This document shows positions 25,672-34,935 of a stretch of DNA of 64,000 bases, piece after piece. Under the pieces are notes generated by a model that saw only the letters and a list, made by a program, of their open reading frames with translations, made no database searches and was not told where the DNA came from. Numbering within the stretch: the stretch's first letter is position 1; each line of letters opens with the position of its first letter. The stretch comes from DAOUJH01 sp965248955 (GTDB lineage Bacteria; Chloroflexota; Dehalococcoidia; Lucifugimonadales; QGNO01). Location: the NCBI GenBank assembly GCA_965248955.1, contig OZ252212.1, forward strand, positions 1,116,001-1,180,000, written 5' to 3'. A program made the translations under genes and the position numbers.

Positions 25672-28419
25672 CTAATCTATGACCCTGTCCGTGACCGAAG
25701 GCTCCCGCGCTAGATTCTGCCGTACTGTGGCGACCCACTCTGGGTCAAGGCCCAGGGCCTGCGTCACCGCCTCGTCTATCTGGCGGCGCACGGGGTCTTG
25801 GTTCATCTGTGGGAGGGGCAAGAGGACATCGTTCTGCAGCCAGTCAAACCAGCCGTCCAGCAACTCACGATCGGCGCTACCAAGGGCCTCAAAGTTGGGC
25901 ACCCGCAGCCCGCGCAGCGTGTCCAGGGAGAAGGAAGGGTATGAAGGTTTGCGGTTGTCGCGCCCTCCCAGCAGCAACAGCAGGCCGGGAGTGGAGTTGA
26001 GGTAGAGGCATAGCGCCTTGGCAATGTCGGGATCGTTAGGACGGCACGGCGTCCAAATCGAGCCTACGGCAGGTGTCTCCAGCATCACTGCGGCTACCCG
26101 CGCCAATGGCAGCCAAAGCCGATGAGGTAGCAGCATATTGCTGCGCTGCTCCCAGTAGCTGTCCGCTAAGCGGCGCTCACGCTTGGAGGGTTTAGGCTCA
26201 ATGTAAGAATCGGTCTCCGCCCGCATGGAAGTGGTGACGTCCGTCTTGTGATACCACAGAGCCCGGCGGCCCGATGGGGTTGGCATATCCGAGCGAGTAT
26301 GCGAGTCGCGTATCCGCCTTCCCTCCGGGCCTACTTCAGCCAGTTGGCTCAGGGGCACAGTTGGGACGGACCAGGGATTTGTCTCGCTGAGCTTTCGTTT
26401 AGCCTCCACGAGGAAGGGCGACAGGAAATTGACGGCGGACCAGTCGCCTCGTTCAATGCGGGCGGAGTCTACGTGCTGAACGGTGAAGTCGCGGGAGACC
26501 CACTCACCTCGCTCAATCCTTGCCGCCGTGTCCAGGGCCTCGACGGGCATTGCGGGGTTTCTCGCCAGGTTGACCACCCGCGTGGCTGGCTTGGGCCCGT
26601 CATCTTTCCAACGACGGCAGATAAGCAGAACTTCTCCAATACTGGTGTTCTCCGAGAAGAAGATGCGGTTAGGGTCGTGGGAGGTGACGATGGTGTCCAC
26701 GTGAAAGTTCCGGGCTAGATATTTGCGTAACGCTAGATTGCCAGGAGCTGTGGGCACTACGGATGGCAAGACTAGCGCCAGTGTTCCGGAATCTGACTTG
26801 AGTAGATTGTTTGCCAATACCGTAAAAGGGCCGCCGGATGAGTGCAAACGGGCGGCGGCGCGTTCGGGCCCGGCAGGACTGCCTAACCTGTCAAACCAGG
26901 GAACCGTAACGTCGTCGCCCAACACCTTCTTCTCATGTTCCTTAATGGCCAACTCGTCGGCGCGGCTGAACTGGTCGTGGCGCAGACTGTCGCGGGTGAA
27001 CGGCGGGTTCATGATCACCAAGTCCATCTGTGGGGGTCGTTCTCCCGATTCCTGTCCGCTCTCCACCTGCTGTGTGGCGGAGGGCCAGCCGGCAAGCCTG
27101 GGCTGGCCTGAGAGGAATTCCAGTGAGCCGAGGTAGGGTGTGTCGTCGAACACGCCGAGCAGCGTCCGGTGGATGTTCATCCGTCCAAAGCTGATCTTTG
27201 GCGCCAGCATTCCCAGCGTGCTAGCGGCCATGTGTGTCGCAGACAGATTCACGTCGTAGCCCCACAACACATCTTCTACCAGGGACAGACCTAGATACTC
27301 GTCGTCCCGTGGATCAAGCGGCCCAGCGGCGCTGCGCAGGTCGCGAATGCGCTCCGCGGCGGCCATGAGCAATGTGCCGGTGCCGCAGGCGGGATCGCAT
27401 ATCCTCAGGTTGGCTATGTAGTTGGGGTTGGACCAATCGCCGTCCTCCTTCCGCAGGGCCAGGTTCGCCAGCAGCACGGCGGCGGCGGTGGAAGTGTAGA
27501 AGGAACCGTCGTAGCGGGCCGTGTCCAGTACCTTGTGGAAGATGCGGCCAAGCAGGTCGTGACGCAGGCCATGCACCCGCTCCGATACTCGTGCTACCAC
27601 GGCCGCCAGACTCCTCACCGCTTGGCTGGTGTCGGGGTCTGTCGTTAGCTCGGCCAGTGCCGTGCGGCCTGTCTCAAAAACGGGACGGTAGTCCACAGCG
27701 AGGATGCCGCGCCACGCCTCTCTGAAGGCGCTGATAGCGGCATCATACTCCGCGCAATCTGTTGCGCTGGCGGGAGGCCACTCCCCGTCGTAATCCTCCG
27801 GGCGCTCGGCCGGCAGGAACTGTTGGACGCGATGGTGGAAGAGCATGGCCGTTGCCACCACCAGCATCCCTCGCTTGGCGGCCACAAAGTAGCCGTCGCT
27901 GTGCTCTCCACCCCCGGGCTTGGTGGCGGGTAAGTCTAGTGCCTGCGCCAGCGCACGGCGCACTGGAGTCTTCAGCCGCTGGACGGCTTGGTCCAGTCCG
28001 TCCGAGAGCCACTGCGCCGCCACGTCCGCGCCGCTCAGAGATCGAGGCGCTTGCAGAACGGCCTGGGCAAGCTGCGCAAGTCCGCCGGTCGACCACTCGC
28101 CAGCGGGTTCGCCCACCTTTGTGCGGACGGTCCAGGTCAGTTCTGCGTCTGCAAGATTGTCCTCTGTGACGCCGTCAGGGTAGCAGACGGCAAAGACCAC
28201 GGTTGCCAGCCTTTGACGTAGGCGGGCGTCGGCGTCCTTGATAGCCTGCGCCTTGCGGTTGAAACCTGTCTCCGCTTCCAAGACGACGCGCAGGCCGTCC
28301 ACCTCTGCAACAACGTCCATCCTCTTGCGCCCGCCGCGCTGCTCAAAGTCAGCCTCTACTCCACGCTCTGTAAGTAGCTTCGCCAGAGCCCGGTTCTGGA
28401 AGTCTTCCTGCTTGTTCAT
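25672..28419 (-). CDS. Fused nuclease-like and N6-adenine DNA methyltransferase protein (type IIG-like or orphan)
   Basis: 915 residues. The N-terminal ~110 residues resemble a restriction-endonuclease fold (RKRMDVVAEVDGLRVVLEAET, residues about 31-51), but the usual ExK reads ExE. A helical region and a gamma-class N6-adenine methyltransferase core follow: motif I DPACGTGTLL near residue 340 and motif IV NPPF near 470. The last ~300 residues would hold target recognition. No separate HsdR, HsdS or BREX/DISARM partner is next to it, so it is either a self-contained type IIG system or a solitary methyltransferase. The Shine-Dalgarno site is AAGGT. The downstream dehydratase unit is unrelated. 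Confidence 0.8.
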   Translation of the reverse strand: MNKQEDFQNRALAKLLTERGVEADFEQRGGRKRMDVVAEVDGLRVVLEAETGFNRKAQAIKDADARLRQRLATVVFAVCYPDGVTEDNLADAELTWTVRTKVGEPAGEWSTGGLAQLAQAVLQAPRSLSGADVAAQWLSDGLDQAVQRLKTPVRRALAQALDLPATKPGGGEHSDGYFVAAKRGMLVVATAMLFHHRVQQFLPAERPEDYDGEWPPASATDCAEYDAAISAFREAWRGILAVDYRPVFETGRTALAELTTDPDTSQAVRSLAAVVARVSERVHGLRHDLLGRIFHKVLDTARYDGSFYTSTAAAVLLANLALRKEDGDWSNPNYIANLRICDPACGTGTLLMAAAERIRDLRSAAGPLDPRDDEYLGLSLVEDVLWGYDVNLSATHMAASTLGMLAPKISFGRMNIHRTLLGVFDDTPYLGSLEFLSGQPRLAGWPSATQQVESGQESGERPPQMDLVIMNPPFTRDSLRHDQFSRADELAIKEHEKKVLGDDVTVPWFDRLGSPAGPERAAARLHSSGGPFTVLANNLLKSDSGTLALVLPSVVPTAPGNLALRKYLARNFHVDTIVTSHDPNRIFFSENTSIGEVLLICRRWKDDGPKPATRVVNLARNPAMPVEALDTAARIERGEWVSRDFTVQHVDSARIERGDWSAVNFLSPFLVEAKRKLSETNPWSVPTVPLSQLAEVGPEGRRIRDSHTRSDMPTPSGRRALWYHKTDVTTSMRAETDSYIEPKPSKRERRLADSYWEQRSNMLLPHRLWLPLARVAAVMLETPAVGSIWTPCRPNDPDIAKALCLYLNSTPGLLLLLGGRDNRKPSYPSFSLDTLRGLRVPNFEALGSADRELLDGWFDWLQNDVLLPLPQMNQDPVRRQIDEAVTQALGLDPEWVATVRQNLAREPSVTDRVID

Positions 28420-28462
28420 GCTACCTTGTTTTATATGTGGCCAGTAGAAAAACGCCTACGGC

Positions 28463-28840
28463 CTAGTTGCTCTGGCAGCCGCAATGGCAATCTATCTCCT
28501 CATCATCCTCTGCTGCGCACTCATGGTCGAATATATCCCCTCCAGTCGTGCGAGCCAGCATATACGTGTACAAAAGATCATCGTGCTGCTCACCCACAGA
28601 CATTGAGGCTTCGTACACCGACTCGAGGCAAGAGTCGCAGACATCCCCTTTCGTCGTTACCGTCCCGAATGACTCCTCCCACGGCAAGATTCCAACCCGG
28701 CAACCACAGTTACAATCCACTTCCTCGTCACCATCCTCCTCGCAGAAGTGGTCAGAGATTCTGGCCCCGAACTTAAGCGCGAGAGTATGAATGAAATTGG
28801 CATCCTCGTACTCCTCTCCCGCCAACTTTGCGGATGCCAC
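28463..28840 (-). CDS. Duplicated Cys-rich small protein; 5' end probably frameshifted
   Basis: I do not recognise the family. The protein is two tandem ~55-residue units, each with CxxC, then a GE...A/L-rich helix, a DH-x-C, an acidic run and a terminal DCxCGC (VCDSC...DHEC...DCHCGC in unit 2). Unit 1 loses its CxxC if translation starts at the GTG at 28840, but the frame is open further upstream and encodes KFVCGSC in register. A good ATG at 28887-28889, with AGGAGG ten bases upstream, is out of frame by one base: it reads ATGGGC. With one G fewer it would give MANEEKFVCGSC and a complete unit 1. The cysteines suggest metal binding. It lies next to the methyltransferase gene, same strand. 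Confidence 0.6.
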   Translation of the reverse strand: MASAKLAGEEYEDANFIHTLALKFGARISDHFCEEDGDEEVDCNCGCRVGILPWEESFGTVTTKGDVCDSCLESVYEASMSVGEQHDDLLYTYMLARTTGGDIFDHECAAEDDEEIDCHCGCQSN

Positions 28841-28910
28841 TACAGCGTCGATGCAAGACCCGCAGACAAACTTTTCTTCATTTGCCCATGCTGAACCGTC
28901 CTCCTAATTG

Positions 28911-29222
28911 TTCCTGGGGCACGCTCCGCGCTACGCCCAAGCGGGTGGTGGCCGGGGCATCCGACATTTCTTACTTACCCCTACCCGCCTCCGTCTCCTA
29001 TACTTATCTACATGAACTGGAGGAAGCTAAATGCCGTGGCGAAACCCGCAACTCTATCTACGGAATTCGGATTTGTTTCCCATATTTGCAAAAAGGTGGT
29101 TCGTTTTTAGCCTTGTACTAGACATAACGTCTGAAACAAATACCCCCTGCTCAGTGCCCCGCCTCCATGAGCAGGCCTTCCACGGGAATGAGCCTCTGGG
29201 AAACCGGGTCAACGCCAAGTGG
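28911..29222. other. Intergenic stretch without a supported gene
   Basis: Between the Cys-rich gene and ispG. A TATACT box (29998-type spacing is not involved; it lies near 28999-29004) precedes a 32-codon open frame starting at 29012, but coding character is weak and I do not call it. Confidence 0.4.
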
Positions 29223-30341
29223 TCAAAGAGCCTCCACCTCTTCCATGAGGGCTGTGAGCATCTGCGATTCTTCAACCACGCGCACCTTCTGGCCTTTGCG
29301 GAAGATGACGGCGCGTCCCGCCCCGGCGGCTATGCCAACGTCGGCGTCCTTGGCTTCGCCGGGGCCGTTGACCTCGCAGCCCATGACTGCCACCTTCACG
29401 TTCTTGTCGATACCCTTGAGAAGCTCGTCCACCGTGTTGGACAGCTTGATGACGTCGACATCGGCGCGGCCACAGGAAGGGCAGGCGATCAGCGTGGTCC
29501 CCTTCTGGCGGAGCTCGAGCGACTTCAGTATCTCGTAGCCGGTGGCCACCTCTTCGCGGGAGTCATCGCTCAGGGAGACGCGAATGGTGTCGCCTATTCC
29601 CTCGTAAAGGAGTACGCCCAGGCCGATGGCGCTGCGAATGCTGCCCGATTTGGCTGTGCCCGATTCCGTGATTCCGAGATGAAATGGATAGGGCACCATT
29701 TCAGCCAGGCGGCGGTAGGCTTCAACGGTAGTGTGGATGTCGAACGCTTTCATGGAGATTTTGATCAGGTCGAAGTCCAGCGCCTCCAGGATGCTAATCT
29801 CCCATAAGGCGGTGTCGACCATGTGGTCGACGACTGAGTACTGTCCAAAGGCGGCGACGCCCGTCTTGGGCAGCAGGTTTACGCCGTCGGATAGGCGGTG
29901 CTTGGCTCTGGTCTTGCCGATGCTGCCTACGGGGGGCAGACTGCCGAAGTTGACGCCGATGCGTATGGGGATGTCGCGCTCCTTGGCGGCCGACACCACC
30001 TGTTTGACGCGCTCCGGGTCGCGGATGTTGCCGGGATTCAGTCGCAGGCAATCTACGCCGCCATTGATTGCTTCCAGTGCCAGCTGGTAGTGGAAATGAA
30101 TGTCCGCCACCAGGGGCATGGAGATCTGCTTCCTGATCTGAGGCAGAGCGAGCGCCGCGTCCATGTCGGGCACGGCGCAGCGGATTATCTCGCAACCGAC
30201 TTCCTCCAGACCCTTTATCTGCTCCACGGTTGCCTTGACGTCGCGGGTGTCGGTCTTGGTCATCGACTGCACGGTTATGGGGGCGTCGCCCCCTACCTTT
30301 ACATCGCCTACGTAAATGGGCTTGGTGATTCTGCGGTTCAA
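29223..30341 (-). CDS. ispG: 4-hydroxy-3-methylbut-2-enyl-diphosphate synthase
   Basis: GcpE/IspG, the [4Fe-4S] enzyme of the MEP isoprenoid pathway, 372 residues. TVQSMTKTDTRD and GVDCLRLNPGNI are typical, and the cluster cysteines are in CPSCGRADVD (near 286 and 289) and MGCEVNGPGE (near 321). The start codon is TTG with GGAG six bases upstream. It is the last gene of the rpsB-to-ispG minus-strand run and lies 30 bases after rseP. Confidence 0.96.
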   Translation of the reverse strand: MNRRITKPIYVGDVKVGGDAPITVQSMTKTDTRDVKATVEQIKGLEEVGCEIIRCAVPDMDAALALPQIRKQISMPLVADIHFHYQLALEAINGGVDCLRLNPGNIRDPERVKQVVSAAKERDIPIRIGVNFGSLPPVGSIGKTRAKHRLSDGVNLLPKTGVAAFGQYSVVDHMVDTALWEISILEALDFDLIKISMKAFDIHTTVEAYRRLAEMVPYPFHLGITESGTAKSGSIRSAIGLGVLLYEGIGDTIRVSLSDDSREEVATGYEILKSLELRQKGTTLIACPSCGRADVDVIKLSNTVDELLKGIDKNVKVAVMGCEVNGPGEAKDADVGIAAGAGRAVIFRKGQKVRVVEESQMLTALMEEVEAL

Positions 30342-30371
30342 TGTTGACTCCTCTGACTCATAATCATGCTA

Positions 30372-31457
30372 TCAGCCGCCGATGAGGCTTTCGCCCCGGA
30401 AGATGCGGTCCAGGTCCGCGAAGGTTATCAGTATCGCTACCATTATAAGTACGGCGAATCCGACGAGATGAACAAGCCCCTCCTTTTGGGGAGAGATGCG
30501 TTTGCCCCGCCGTATCCACTCTATGGCGACGAACAGAATGCGCCCTCCGTCCAGCGCCGGGATGGGCAGAAGGTTGAAGATGCCCAGGCTCAGGCTGATG
30601 ACCGCGGCCAGGTTCAACGTGGTTATGACACGGTGAACCGGCGGTACCTCCACCTGTGCCACCTCTCCGAAGACGTGTGCCATCCCCACAGGCCCAGTCA
30701 CCTGGGGAGCTGCGCCTCCCGATATCCACTTGGTGAACTCGTTCCTGACCAGCACCAGCACTTCACCCGTTCTCTGCAGGCCCAGCATGGGGGCGCGCCA
30801 CAGAGCTTCAGAACGTTTTTCATACGTGACGTTTCTTGTAGCTACCCTGATGCCAGTAGCTCCGGATCCCTCCGGAGGATTGACCCGTGGCACCAGGGTT
30901 ACAGCGACCTGCTCCCTGCCGCGCTGAACCAGCCATGTCGTCTCCTGACCGAGGCTGAGAGCTATCTCATAGCGCAGGTGGCCGTCGTTGTCCAGGGTGC
31001 GGCCGTTGGCCTCCAGGATGACGTCTCCGGGGAGGACGCCGGCCTGTGCGGCCGGGGAGTCTGGTAGAACATCTTGCACAGAGATGTCGCCCACCGGCAC
31101 ATCCTGGGGAATGACGAATAGCGCACTGAAGAGGACAACCGCCGTCAGCAGGTTCATGAATGGGCCTGCCGCCATTACAAGGAACCTGACGGCGGCGCTT
31201 TTACCGGCCAGGCTGCCCGGTTCCGAGGGGTCTTCTTCACCGAGCATCTTGACGAATCCTCCCAGGGGAACGGCGTTAACTGTGTAGACCGTTTCGCCCT
31301 TGCGCAGGCCCCAGAGCCTGGGCGGAAAGCCGATGCCGAACTCGAGCACCTTGACCCTGGCCAGCTTGGCGGCAAAGAAGTGTCCTGCCTCATGGATAAC
31401 GATGAGAACAACGAGCACCGCTACGAAACCCAGTATTGAAAGAAGTACGGCAAACAT
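30372..31457 (-). CDS. rseP: Site-2 zinc metalloprotease (RseP/RasP type)
   Basis: Intramembrane protease of 361 residues with about four membrane helices. The zinc site HEAGHFFAAKL lies in the first helix, a PDZ domain is in the middle (GVLPGDVILEANGRTL), and the LDGGRILFV motif is near the C-terminus. It cleaves membrane-bound regulators such as anti-sigma factors. It begins three bases after the dxr stop codon, in the common dxr-rseP-ispG order. Confidence 0.93.
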   Translation of the reverse strand: MFAVLLSILGFVAVLVVLIVIHEAGHFFAAKLARVKVLEFGIGFPPRLWGLRKGETVYTVNAVPLGGFVKMLGEEDPSEPGSLAGKSAAVRFLVMAAGPFMNLLTAVVLFSALFVIPQDVPVGDISVQDVLPDSPAAQAGVLPGDVILEANGRTLDNDGHLRYEIALSLGQETTWLVQRGREQVAVTLVPRVNPPEGSGATGIRVATRNVTYEKRSEALWRAPMLGLQRTGEVLVLVRNEFTKWISGGAAPQVTGPVGMAHVFGEVAQVEVPPVHRVITTLNLAAVISLSLGIFNLLPIPALDGGRILFVAIEWIRRGKRISPQKEGLVHLVGFAVLIMVAILITFADLDRIFRGESLIGG

Positions 31458-31459
31458 GT

Positions 31460-32593
31460 CTAGACCCCGGCCAGCTCTCGTGCTCTTTGCCCAGCCCAGG
31501 CAGCGGCGCCCAAGACGTCGTCCAGGGAGGTCTCGTTGCCGGGCCGGTGCTCTTCAAGGACGCCATCCACCAACCGGGGGATGTCCAAGAATCCAATTCT
31601 CCTCTCCAGGAAAAGCTCTACGGCCACGTCGTCCGCGGCGCAGAGGGCGGCCGGGTAAGTGCCTCCGGCCATCCCGGCATCCAGCCCGGTCCTGTAGCAG
31701 GGATATCTGCTCTCGTCTAGGGGTGAGAACTCCAGCGAACCTATGCGAGCTATATCGAAGCCGTTGGTCCAGTTGCTGCTGAGCCGCTTTGGGTAGAAGA
31801 TGGCGTATTGCAGCGGAAGACGCATATCGGGAGGCGCCATCTGTGCCTTTATTGATCCGTCGTGGAACTCGACGAAAGAGTGGACGATGCTTTGGGGATG
31901 GAGCACGGCCTGTATCCGTTCCCAGGCGACGTCAAAAAGCCAGTGGGCTTCTATGACTTCAAAAGCCTTGTTCATCAGAGTAGCCGAATCTATGGTGATC
32001 TTCCTGCCCATCTGCCAGGTTGGGTGCATCAGCGCTTCTTCAGGAGTCACGCTAGCCAGTTCTTCCAGCGGCCTATTACGGAAAGCGCCGCCGGAAGCGG
32101 TGATGATCAAACGGGCTACGTCTTGCTCTTCTCCCTGCAGACACTGCCAGATGGCACTGGGTTCGCTGTCCACGGGCAAGAGCCGTGCTCCCGCCCGCAT
32201 CTCCTGTGCGATTATAGCGCCGGCCATGACAATGGCCTCTTTGCTGGCCAGGGCCACGGCTTTCCCCGCCCTGAGGGCGGCCAGGGTGGGAGTCAATCCG
32301 GATAGGCCGCTGGTGGCCATAACCACAATGTCTACGTCCGGGTGGCAGGCTATCTCCTCCATGCTCTGGACAAGAGTACCCCGTGGCGCTGAAGGCAGCG
32401 AACCGTTGTGGCTCCATGCTACCTTTGGGTTGAACTCCGCAAGCTGCATCTGCAGCAGGTCCACGTTGCGCCAGCCGGCGAGACCCACGACGCATAGCTG
32501 CTCCGGGAAAGACCGCACTACCTCCAGGGTCTGACGGCCTATGGATCCCGTGGAGCCGAGAATAGCTATGCCTTTCACCATGTTGCCACCCAT
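31460..32593 (-). CDS. dxr: 1-deoxy-D-xylulose 5-phosphate reductoisomerase
   Basis: Second enzyme of the MEP pathway, 373-377 residues. The N-terminal NADPH site is AILGSTGSIGRQ, and SKEAIVMAG and PVDSEPSAIWQ belong to the active site. GGAG lies four bases before the ATG at 32593. A second ATG at 32581 (MVKGIAILGS) fits the family start better, so the true start is open. The gene overlaps the end of cdsA. Confidence 0.95.
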   Translation of the reverse strand: MGGNMVKGIAILGSTGSIGRQTLEVVRSFPEQLCVVGLAGWRNVDLLQMQLAEFNPKVAWSHNGSLPSAPRGTLVQSMEEIACHPDVDIVVMATSGLSGLTPTLAALRAGKAVALASKEAIVMAGAIIAQEMRAGARLLPVDSEPSAIWQCLQGEEQDVARLIITASGGAFRNRPLEELASVTPEEALMHPTWQMGRKITIDSATLMNKAFEVIEAHWLFDVAWERIQAVLHPQSIVHSFVEFHDGSIKAQMAPPDMRLPLQYAIFYPKRLSSNWTNGFDIARIGSLEFSPLDESRYPCYRTGLDAGMAGGTYPAALCAADDVAVELFLERRIGFLDIPRLVDGVLEEHRPGNETSLDDVLGAAAWAGQRARELAGV

Positions 32594-33435
32594 GTAGCTC
32601 CATAATAAACCAGCGCCAAATTGAGCACAATGCTATCCAGTCTATCCAGGACGCCTCCATGTCCAGGCACCAGGCGGCCCGATTGTTTGGCGCTGTTGGC
32701 GCGTTTCAGTGTCGATTCGAGCAAATCGCCGGCCTGGGCGGCAAGGCCAACCACTATACCCAGCAGGGCAGCCTTCCAAACCGCCAAGGACAGGGAGAGC
32801 AACGATGCGAGGACAAGGAATGCAAGGATACCGCCGAGTAGACCTGCAACCGCTCCTTCCCATGTCTTGCCTGGGCTGATTCTAGGCGCCATACGGTGCT
32901 TGCCGAATGCTTTGCCGGCGAAATATGCGGACGTGTCCACCACGAAGGCAACGGCAAGGGCCAGTGATAGCCAGAGGCCGCCGTCCTCTATTCCCCTCAG
33001 TAGGACTCCGTAGGCCAGTGCTGCGCCAAGGTAAAAGGGGCCGCCTGCGACTAGAGGCCAGAATCTACGTTGTGCGGGCAAGAATCTGTAGGAGACGAAT
33101 ACAAGCACCAGCCCGCTGAATAGGATGGGAGGAGCCCATATCTGGGCTTGGAAGCCTGCCCCCGTCACCAGCGCTACTCCTAGGGCGATGCCCAGCAGGC
33201 GCGCCCACAACGACTTGATGCTTACCAGGCTATAGAATTCCGCCAGGCCCAGCGCAACCACTGCAATAGCGAGGGCAAGGGTCCAAAGCTCGCCCAGCCA
33301 GACCATGGCAAACAGGATGGGGACGCCGATTATAGCAGTGGCTAGGCGCAGAACCAGCGTCTCCCTGCCCGTGGCGAGGCTATCGCATGATCCAAGTGGA
33401 TGGTGTGGGCCGGATTGACGGGCGGATGATGTCAT
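32575..33435 (-). CDS. cdsA: Phosphatidate cytidylyltransferase
   Basis: Integral membrane enzyme making CDP-diacylglycerol for phospholipids. The family signature near the C-terminus reads SGRLVPGHGGVLDRLDSI. About eight membrane helices are visible. The start is unsure: the ATG at 33435 is my choice, a TTG at 33471 is possible, and recognisable homology begins only at about LRLATAIIG. uppS, which usually lies between frr and cdsA, is missing here. Confidence 0.9.
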   Translation of the reverse strand: MTSSARQSGPHHPLGSCDSLATGRETLVLRLATAIIGVPILFAMVWLGELWTLALAIAVVALGLAEFYSLVSIKSLWARLLGIALGVALVTGAGFQAQIWAPPILFSGLVLVFVSYRFLPAQRRFWPLVAGGPFYLGAALAYGVLLRGIEDGGLWLSLALAVAFVVDTSAYFAGKAFGKHRMAPRISPGKTWEGAVAGLLGGILAFLVLASLLSLSLAVWKAALLGIVVGLAAQAGDLLESTLKRANSAKQSGRLVPGHGGVLDRLDSIVLNLALVYYGATWVATW

Positions 33436-33534
33436 GGGTTCAACCGGAGTGCCGGCCGCCCTTTGGAGCAATTGCAGTTTGCGTACCAGCGATGGCTATG
33501 CACATAGACTTTCAGGTTGGGACGAGGGGGACTG

Positions 33535-34095
33535 CTACACTTCCAGCACTTCGGCCTCTTTCTCCGCGGCCGCGGTATCCACCTTGCCAATGTAGGAATC
33601 CGTAAGCTTTTGTATCTGATCTTGATTGCGCCGGCTTTCATCCTTGGAGAGCTCTTTGTTGCGCTCCATGGCGCGGACCTTCTCGATTACATCGCGGCGT
33701 ATGTTTCTCACGGCAACGCGTGATTCTTCGGCGTGGCGCCTAACCACCTTGACCAGATCGCGGCGGCGCTCTTCCGTCGGCTCCGGTATGGGTATTCTCA
33801 CCACGGTGCCATCGTTCGCAGGGTTGAGTCCCAGGCTTGATTTGAGAATGCTGCGCTCGATCCCAGAGATAACGCCCCTGTCCCACGGTTGTATGACGAG
33901 GAGCCTGGCCTCCGGCGCGGTTACGGTGGCGATCTGGTTGAGGGGGGTTTGGACTCCGTGGTAGTCCACCAGGACGTTTTCCAAAAGGCTGGGCGTGGCC
34001 CTGCCGGTCCGTACGGTGTTCATCTCCCGGTTCATTGCCTCTAGGGTCTTCTTCATCCGGGATTCCGCATCGCTTAGAAGTGAGGCTGTTGTCAT
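33535..34095 (-). CDS. frr: Ribosome recycling factor
   Basis: 186 residues, normal length. It splits post-termination ribosomes together with EF-G. It has RTGRATPSLLENVLVDYHG near the start and IPEPTEERRRDLVKVV in the middle. A strong GGAGG site lies before the ATG. It follows pyrH by 58 bases. Confidence 0.96.
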   Translation of the reverse strand: MTTASLLSDAESRMKKTLEAMNREMNTVRTGRATPSLLENVLVDYHGVQTPLNQIATVTAPEARLLVIQPWDRGVISGIERSILKSSLGLNPANDGTVVRIPIPEPTEERRRDLVKVVRRHAEESRVAVRNIRRDVIEKVRAMERNKELSKDESRRNQDQIQKLTDSYIGKVDTAAAEKEAEVLEV

Positions 34096-34153
34096 GACAA
34101 GACCTCCTGACGTTTGGTTTGCGGCAGCGGTACAGGGAAACCGCGGGCTGGTT

Positions 34154-34927
34154 CTAGGTATCCCCGGCAGGGACTTTTTTGTCCCCTTTAGGAGGGGTCA
34201 AGGCCTGCAGCTGTCCGACAACGGTTCCCAGTATATCTCCCCTGAGCAGCCTGGAAAGGCTGCCAGGAACAAATAGGTCAAAAACCACTATGGGAAGCTG
34301 GTTTTCCATACACAAGGATAAGGCGGTGGCGTCCATGACTTCAAGTCTGAGGTTAAGCGCTTCTATGTAGTCCAGATGCTGGAATTTCTTTGCCCCTGGA
34401 TTACTGTGCGGATCCGAGTCATATACGCCGTCGACGCGGTTTTTGGCCATGAACAGCACTTCAGCGTCTATTTCCAGGGAGCGCAGTGCCGCAGCCGTAT
34501 CCGTAGTCATATAGGGGTTTCCCGTACCGGAGGCAAAGAGGACAAGCCGGCTTCTTTCCAGGTGAGTGATGGCGCGGCGCCGGATGTACGGCTCTGCCAC
34601 GGCACGGACGTCTATGGCTGTCATCACTCGGGTGTCCAGCCCCTCTCGCTCTAGCGCATCCTGCAGGGCCAGCGAGTTCAAAAGGGTGGCCAGCATACCC
34701 ATGTAATCGGCGGTGCCTCTATCCATACCGCGCGCTTCCCACTCGTCGCCCCTCCAGAAGTTTCCTCCGCCGACAACGGCGGAAAGCTGGACGCCCATTT
34801 GGAAGGCTTCCTTGATTTCTCCGGCCAGGTAGGCCAATGCCTTGGGGTCTATGCCGGAGTTAAGGTCTCCTTTGAGGGATTCACCGCTGAGCTTCAGCAG
34901 GATTCTGTTGTAAGCTGAATCCACCAT
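34154..34927 (-). CDS. pyrH: UMP kinase
   Basis: Bacterial uridylate kinase, 257 residues, in the amino-acid-kinase fold: LLKLSGESL at the start, VVGGGNFWRG and the DTAAALRS segment. The C-terminus has about 15 extra residues (TPPKGDKKVPAGDT) beyond the usual end. It sits between tsf and frr in the standard order. Confidence 0.96.
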   Translation of the reverse strand: MVDSAYNRILLKLSGESLKGDLNSGIDPKALAYLAGEIKEAFQMGVQLSAVVGGGNFWRGDEWEARGMDRGTADYMGMLATLLNSLALQDALEREGLDTRVMTAIDVRAVAEPYIRRRAITHLERSRLVLFASGTGNPYMTTDTAAALRSLEIDAEVLFMAKNRVDGVYDSDPHSNPGAKKFQHLDYIEALNLRLEVMDATALSLCMENQLPIVVFDLFVPGSLSRLLRGDILGTVVGQLQALTPPKGDKKVPAGDT

Positions 34928-34935
34928 CTGATGCC

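Noticed and set aside
29031..29807. 258-codon plus-strand frame opposite ispG
   Set aside because: Antisense shadow of ispG.
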